Position numbers and translations under genes: made by a program. DNA of 64,000 nt from Stropharia rugosoannulata (taxonomy: Eukaryota; Basidiomycota; Agaricomycetes; Agaricales; Strophariaceae): NCBI GenBank assembly GCA_028532985.1, contig JANCIK010000001.1, positions 4,030,001 through 4,094,000 of the forward strand. Reading direction: 5' to 3'. The notes beneath the pieces are model-generated. The model saw only the letters and a list, made by a program, of their open reading frames with translations. It was not told where the DNA came from and searched no databases. This document shows positions 58,036-64,000 of the stretch, piece after piece; positions within the stretch are counted from its first letter, which is position 1; each line of letters opens with the position of its first letter.

Positions 58036-58667
58036 TCATTGGCCTTTGAGGTTGCACTGGGAGTACCCTGTGTGTTGTACGGGTGAGCCCCGTGATACTT
58101 AAACTGTAACAAGGATTACTTACAGTCCGAGAATTTATGGCAGTACGCGTTGTCTGGACACTTTGTTGTTCCGTAATAATAATATCCACCACCTGCAAGC
58201 AGTCACGAAGAAATTTCAGTGTTAGCGCTCCCGATCCCGAAATATGAATGAGACGTACATTGTCCCCAGAGGACTTGGATTTCGTGGGGCGGGGGAGGCT
58301 TCCATCCATTCGGGGGCTGCGAACCAGGCGGTTTGCCGTCCCAGTCGTTAGGTTTGCCGTCCCCACCATAGGGCTTGCCATCCTGACCGTACGGCTTGTT
58401 ATCACCCCCGTTGTAGCCGTCGGGGCCTTTGCCGTCGTCGGGCCCCTTGTCACCGTACGGCTTGCCGTCGCCGCCGTGGCCGGGCGGGGGAGGGTAGTCG
58501 GTTGGCCCGCCGTGCGGGTATTGGGTTGTGGTGGGCCATTGGTTGTTGTACGGTTGGTCGGGGGCACCGTTTGCGTTGGGTTCGCCACCCGCTGCGACCT
58601 GCGCGACGGGAAGGAGGGCACACAGAGCGCCGAGGGAGAGGCAGACGAAATTCGAGGTCAGTTTCAT
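58036..58667 (-). CDS. Secreted protein with Gly/Pro repeat region and C-terminal CBM1
   Basis: Three exons. The signal peptide begins MKLTSNFVCLSLGALCALLP and ends AQVAAG. Residues 25-125 are a low-complexity Gly/Pro/Asp/Tyr region with repeated DGKPYG and GKGPDG words. After two introns (donors GTACGT and GTAAGT) the C terminus reads VLWGQCGGGYYYYGTTKCPD, then NAYCHKFSDWYSQCNLKGQ. That is a family-1 carbohydrate-binding module (WGQCGG...C...C...WYSQC with the aromatic binding face). No catalytic domain is present, so by family knowledge it is a secreted cellulose-binding protein, perhaps a wall-contact or effector-like protein; role inferred. The ATG at 58667 was chosen because it opens the signal peptide. 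It neighbours another CBM1 gene on the same strand. Confidence 0.85.
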
Positions 58668-59155
58668 ACTAGGCTGAGTGTGTCTGTGTGAAGAGTGTGC
58701 AGGTATTGAGTTAGATGGCGAATTCGAGTGCTTGGGCAACGCAGGTGAAAAGCAAGTAAGAAATGTGATTAGGTTGGGTGAAAGTGTATTTGGAAGTGAA
58801 GGTGTGCTGTTGGAAGTTGGACAAAGGTGCTACCAGGACTCAGCGCAGCTGGTACTTGGTATTGATGCAGGAGAATGTGGATTGATAGAGACAATTCGTC
58901 TGCCTGAGGTGGGCTATATAGGTGCCATTTAGGAGAGGGGCTGACTTGATGTCTTTCTGCTTCTGCCAATCGAGCCCACGTTGGGCCCGAGAATTAACAT
59001 TTGGACTTGACCGAGTCGGTGAGATTCGATAACTCCCCTATGACCATGGCAGTCCCGATACTCGATCCCTTATTTCAGAGCTGACGGCCCATGTTATTTC
59101 GGATACAACAAAATCATGGTATACAGCCTTCATAGCTTCATACAAAGGATACGGA
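58668..59155. other. Promoter region of the CBM1 gene
   Basis: A minus-strand TATATAG word at 58914-58920 lies about 250 bp upstream of the ATG at 58667 and may be its TATA box. No gene is supported here. Confidence 0.45.
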
Positions 59156-60811
59156 CTACCAGATAGTGTTACCTAGGACATTCTGTCCTATCTCCTGCCC
59201 GAAGAATACATTTGCATAAGCTGTAGAGCAATTAACCGCCGGTTACGATTCGTGAATAAGTTTGAACTTACTGCTTGGGTGGTAGTTGTTTCTTTTAGTG
59301 ACGCTAATGAGATCATGTCATACTCAATCGTTCGAAATACACTCACCCCCAGAACATGGTAGGTGAAGAACCGTATGAGGTCGCGTCCTGGAAGCCGTAG
59401 GCAGTCGGGTTGTTAAGCATAGTCGTAAACTGAGCGTTGGCATCCCATAAAAACGTTGTCACCTAGGAAAGGAAAGAAAACGTGAATGCGCGACTGGTAC
59501 GAGTGGAAAAACAACTTACCCCAGTGTTGTTGCCCTGGAATTCAGCAATCCTGGTAGCGAGGCGACTGTTGAAGTCTAAAATAACAGATTTTTCAAGAGC
59601 TTGAGCAGATGCATCCTCAGCAAGCATCTTTGAATGGCAGTTTTAGTGACTTCCTCGAGGAATGAACAGACATGATCCTTACCAAGGGAGAACGATCAAT
59701 AGGAGGCACGTTTCCCCACATAAAGTTTCTGGCACCGGCATTGTACTGTAGAAATTATCAGCAATCTACATGAGCATGTAAAAAGATTATATAAACTGAC
59801 CAGTTTTTGCACGAGCGCAAACTCAGCATCAAGAAGAGTATCCGAGAAGCTGCATAGCATAATCAGTGGAATACTTGGTAATTATGTAGAAGACTCACGC
59901 CCCACGGTCGCCGGACTCATAGTAGCTATTACCAATATCGTTGACGCCTATCCAGATCGAGAAGAGTGAGTTTTGACTGGTCCAGGGAGTTGATGGGGGC
60001 TTGTTGGCTGCGGTAGACAAAAACTCGTTAACTTGGTCAGTGACAGATAGAACCGTAGGCTCATATGGAGCTACAAGGGTAGCATCGATGGTGGCACCGC
60101 CATAGGCATAGTTGTACGTGAATAAGAGTGAATTATTGTTCGTTGCGGTGAGATACCCGACCCAGTTGGCGCCTCCCGTAGCGCTGTAGCCCGGAAAAGG
60201 AGGGTTACCGATAGGATTGGCAGTGTTTGGAAGCGTGTCCGTGTCATTGAAACCCGTCTGGGAATACGAATCCCCACTTGTAAGGAGGGAGCGCTCAGTC
60301 CAATCGCCTCAGATAGATAGGAATGGTGTCGTACAAATTAAACCAGTAGTTTGGGCTCTCCCCAGTAGGCGCAGATCCTGTAGGAACGCTTGTAGTCGAT
60401 GTGACGGGGTTGGTTGAAGTCGCGATCGGCGTAGTAGTAGGGGGCTTAGGAGTGGTGGACGTCGCAGTAGACGTGACTGCTCCGGGAATACATTGACTGT
60501 AGTCTAGTGCAATATTTTAGTCAAAATATATCCTACCAAATGTAATTATTTTGTTACATGGGTTCCAATATTTGCAAACAATCCTATGGGTATATGTTAG
60601 TACCAAATCGTCTCTTTTTGAAAGAGACTTACCCCGAAGCGCACGACGTTGCCCCCGTCCAGCCAATGCCTCCGCCTGGTTATGGGACATAAGAAAAGTG
60701 TACGGATAGATATCTTCATCACGTACATTGACCGTAGATCGGGGATTGCGCTGAGACGACCGATATCAATCCCAGGAGGCACGAAAGAGAAATGGACGAG
60801 ATGCAAATCAT
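59156..60811 (-). CDS. CBM1-linked acetylesterase, carbohydrate esterase family 16-like
   Basis: About ten short exons. ATG 60811 gives MICISSISLSCLLGLISVVS, a signal peptide, then AQ. An N-terminal CBM1 follows, split over three introns: PIYGQCGGIGWTGATSCASG, then VCKYWNPYYSQC. A Thr/Ser/Pro linker leads to an SGNH/GDSL esterase: NYWFNFGDSYSQTGF (block I Ser), SATGGANWVGYLT, TYNYAYGGATIDATL, FSIWIGVNDIGNSYY (block III-like), LYNAGARNFMWGNVPPIDRS and a final NNYHPSTYANVFFGQ with the catalytic His. The fit is to CE16 acetylesterases, which remove acetyl groups from hemicellulose oligomers outside the cell. The stop is at 59156. The last introns were fixed by frame. Confidence 0.85.
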
Positions 60812-60871
60812 TAGGAATCCACTACCAAGGTTGCACTAGACAAAGCAAGAAAACAGATGAAGCACTTGCAG

Positions 60872-60879
60872 CTTTATAA
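60872..60879 (-). promoter_or_regulatory. TATA box of the CE16 gene
   Basis: Reads TTATAAAG on the minus strand, about 63 bp upstream of the ATG at 60811. Confidence 0.55.
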
Positions 60880-62127
60880 CGTGCTCCTCTTTCACATATT
60901 AGGGTCATTTCCATAATCATGTGGGTTGTCCATAGTATTCATCGTCTTTCAGAGGTTGACGGTCGAGCCGGGAATCATCCGAGACGAACATCGCGCTACC
61001 AGAGTTGCAAAGAACAGAGAACGAAGGACACCAGAATGTGCAGCTGGAAATACGTATAACTGCTCTTCATTGCTTGCAATATTCGTTGAAGAGTGAATGG
61101 GGTCTACTGGGCTGCTCGCTGAGCCTATACAGAGTCCGTCGTGCAAGACCAAAGGTTAGAATATTGAAAGTTGCATTCGCCAGTATTTATCCTCCTTTGA
61201 ACCGAAATATGCCCGTCCTGTACACCGGGAGCCGCTAGGTGGCCCTATGATCTAAGTATCCACGTCATTAAATGTGCTTCATGATCCACTACACAGTCTC
61301 CCCACCCGCGCTGCAGTTCCACAGCATAAGGTTGCCCCTAGCGGGAGTACCAAATGGGTATGATTTTGCAGATGACAGGCAGAAGCCAAATATGTATGTA
61401 TTCTGAGAGCTAGCAGCAGAATTTAGGGATCAACGTTTCATAATTGAAAAAACATGAAATGATCAAGGTGAGTCGAGGTGAAAATAGAGGTGGTGGAAGC
61501 GCAGACAGACTTGAGTTCGGTATTATCCGCATTGTATTTCTCCGCTCCGGACCGGCAAGCCGTAACAAAGTGCCGTACAGTCAAGCACAGGTTAAACATT
61601 AAACCAAGTCAAAACTTGGTTTAAACACCCAATGAGCATCCCAACTTTGGAGTACATGTACATAGTCTTGTCGTCTGGTTTCCCACGGATGAGCTTCGAA
61701 TTTAAAGGCTCTGCCTTGCCCAAGTCTTGCCTCTTTCAAGATTTCACCTGTTGCGCCAAACAGGCCATTACTAATGGTTATACATGTAAAAGTCTAGAAA
61801 AACATACAACGCCCAAAATCAAAAGGCCTGACAAGAACGGAATTAAACAAATGAACGTGTCTTCCGTATTCCAATCAATGAAAAGGTACACAGCACTATT
61901 TTACTGTCACTATTTGTACACGTATAACCTGACGTGAGTCCGTCGTCATAATAATATTATAAGCCAAGTAATGCTCTGCGCGAGCCGCGTGTAAGAGCAA
62001 AGGTATTAAGCTAGAGAATGGGCATGAAAATGAGAGTCGTAACATTGAAAGCTACCTGCTTCCTTCGTTAATGAAAGACTTGGCACAAAACATAAAAGAA
62101 AATAGATCCCAAAAATAAGTCCATGGT
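60880..62127. other. Gene-free intergenic stretch
   Basis: Upstream of the CE16 gene and downstream of the membrane protein gene. A 101-codon plus-strand frame at 61632 has no support. Confidence 0.5.
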
Positions 62128-64000
62128 TCAGAAGCGGTTCCCTGATGATAGAACAGACGGGGCGTATTTTAAATGAGGGTCTTCAGTGTGGCGTCCATAC
62201 TCCGGTGGAAGCTCTGAGTTTTCTGTCTCTTCGATCCTCTGTACAAGTCCGCGCAAATTAGAAGACCGGGGAACATATGTGGGCGCCCGTGAGTGAACAG
62301 AGAGAGGCCGAGTGGTGGATCTTGCATGTGTGTTTGTCGATGACGAAGCCATAGACGCTGTGTCGTCCCTGGAAAATACAGATGCATCACTCGGAGGGAT
62401 TGGATGCTTGATGTCTAGGGGGAATTCAGGCTGTAAAGGACTGGTGTCGTTTGGTACAGGCATATAAGGTTCTCTCGGTGTCGAGCGGGGTCTTGAAGGG
62501 CGCGGTGGTGGAAGAGGTGGTGTCGGAGGAACGCGAGGTAATGGCGGCGCATCTGCGTGACGTACAGGTGTTAATACGGTTGTTGCAGTCAGCGGAATCG
62601 AATTAAGGGATGGTGCGGTAGCCTCTGACCGCGCAGCCGAGCCGGAGCGCGTTAATGTTGAGGGGGCATTTTTGAGCGGACGGGTTGAGCTATCGCGCGC
62701 TACGCTATCGCGGTACCTGCCATTTCTGTCGGCGTCAAAGAAACTCTGCGACGGTGCGCGCCGTTTTGTTTTCACTTTGAAGAATATAAAGAAACTGAGA
62801 ACGCCCAAGGCAAAGCCCAGCACCAGGCCGCCTACAGCGCTTCCGATAACGATCCTCTCCAACAAGCTTTTCTTCCTGTTTGTATGTAAGTCTCCTACAA
62901 CGGTTTAGCGTTAAAATGAAAAGACGCACACATCTCCAGATGACACCACGCAGCTATCACTGCCCAGTCCCCCAACGGACATTGGCCCATTTGACCAGAG
63001 CTGGCCGTCGGAACTTGATAATAATAAAAAGAACTTTGATCCAATGGACTGAAATACCGAAATTAGAAAACATCTTCGCCCTCTCTTAGATTGTAGTTAC
63101 CCACCAGTGGGACCTGCCAGAAGAGCGTTTCCATTTTGTTTGAGGTGATATTGTACGGCGGATGGGACTCGGGAGCGACCTGCGTAAGATAATTCGCCCA
63201 GTAAGGCTGTGTCCAAAAATAAAACTAATCATGATGAACAGCACATACCGTCAAAGTAAATGGGGCATTCCCAGAATTAGGCGTCACAGAAAGCGTCTCA
63301 CACTAGGAAATATCGTTGGTCCCAGCGGTCATGCGATGCTGGACTGACAATATACTCACTTGGTTAATCTGGCTGAATTGCGACATAGGACCACTGGGCA
63401 CAACTGCTGTGACTGAAGCTGAGGCGGGAGGGGATGGAAATTGGCACGTAGCATTGCTCGTGCTCGGGAGGACGCTGTACAATTGTTGACATCCGCCCGA
63501 GACGCCGTTAGCGTCAAACTTTGTGAGCGCGTCAGACAGGCGCAGATACCTAAAGGCCGGACATGAGTAACTCACCATGCATGTTTGATACTGGCTGCCA
63601 GAAGTGAAGGGGACTGTCCAATCCTGATCCCATCACAGTCAGCAGATTATCCCCCCAATTGCATTATTTCTATCACCCACAAAGGAGGAGCCTGATCCAG
63701 CATTGACAACGTATGGAATTGACGATGCTGAGCTGTACACTTGCATTGTGTAGGGCCCTGTTGGCTGAGGGCTGATGATACGACGATTAAATTCAATGAC
63801 AGAGCAGCTCTGTTAGAGGACGCACCCAGTCTCATTTGACGTCCTACTCCATGTTACATGTATTGAGCTGCATTGATTCGTTACTGGTAGCGGTAGAGGC
63901 TGGCCCGTGGTGTTATAGTTAAACTCAAATCCCTGAATACGTATGACATCCAAGTCAATGACTTTCTCGCAACGCAATTAGTAGCAGAGTGATGACGCAC
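62128..64000 (-). CDS. Single-pass membrane protein with secreted ectodomain, 5' end beyond the window
   Basis: Exons run from the right edge to the stop at 62128. The ectodomain has two similar modules: TNQCSSIHVTWSRTSNETG then ISPQPTGPYTMQVYSS, and INQCETLSVTPNSGNAPFTL then FWQVPLV and QLWSNGPMSVGGLGSDSC. Each begins with NQC and a beta strand. A transmembrane segment follows (IVIGSAVGGLVLGFALGVLS then FFIFF), with a basic stop-transfer KVKTKRR, then a Ser/Pro-rich cytoplasmic tail (PPLPRVPPTPPLPPPRPSRP) ending VLSSGNRF. This layout is common in Agaricomycete surface proteins of unknown function. The start codon and signal peptide lie beyond base 64000, so the gene is partial. Exon limits between 62880 and 63980 were set by frame and are approximate. 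Confidence 0.7.

Overview
The window is a piece of a filamentous basidiomycete genome, most likely an Agaricomycete. The evidence is multi-exon genes with GT-AG introns of about 45-75 bp, F-box proteins, secreted proteins with family-1 cellulose-binding modules, a gene that looks like the DUF6698 family, and a KDZ transposase with the CxC5/CxC6 cysteine clusters typical of mushroom-forming fungi. The species cannot be fixed from the sequence alone. Gene models below were spliced by eye; most exon joins were checked for frame, and unresolved ones are flagged.

Layout. 1-5.6 kb is gene-poor and holds diverged repeats. 5.6-16 kb carries a two-exon unknown gene, an eight-exon DUF6698-like gene, an F-box gene, a decayed fragment, a small beta-rich protein and a coiled-coil protein. 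16.4-30.1 kb is an accessory island. It has a KDZ-transposase gene (with a frameshift), a divergent neighbour and four or five small unknown genes, and almost every intergenic gap holds clusters of a fixed-spacing motif, GTAC-N5-GTAC (about 44 copies by eye). 30.5-43.3 kb is a housekeeping-type block on the minus strand: a Bem2-like RasGEF-PH-RhoGAP regulator, a protein packed with SUMO-consensus sites and an F-box protein. 44.2-48.3 kb has a small expansin-like secreted protein and a gene split by a 2.37 kb fold-back element that contains a second fold-back element. 48.9-57.5 kb has inositol-3-phosphate synthase (INO1) and mitochondrial TIM50, separated by about 5 kb with no supported gene. 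58-64 kb is a cell-surface/secreted block: a CBM1 protein, a CBM1-CE16 acetylesterase and a single-pass membrane protein that runs off the right edge.

Functional reading. INO1, TIM50 and the Bem2-like gene are conserved core genes. The CBM1 proteins, CE16 esterase and expansin-like protein fit plant cell-wall contact or degradation. The 16.4-30.1 kb island is the part most likely to hold an undescribed system: its paired GTAC motifs have constant internal spacing but variable internal sequence, and they sit upstream of most of its gene starts. They could be transposase-binding subterminal repeats of a large KDZ-type element, or a shared promoter code for a co-regulated gene set.
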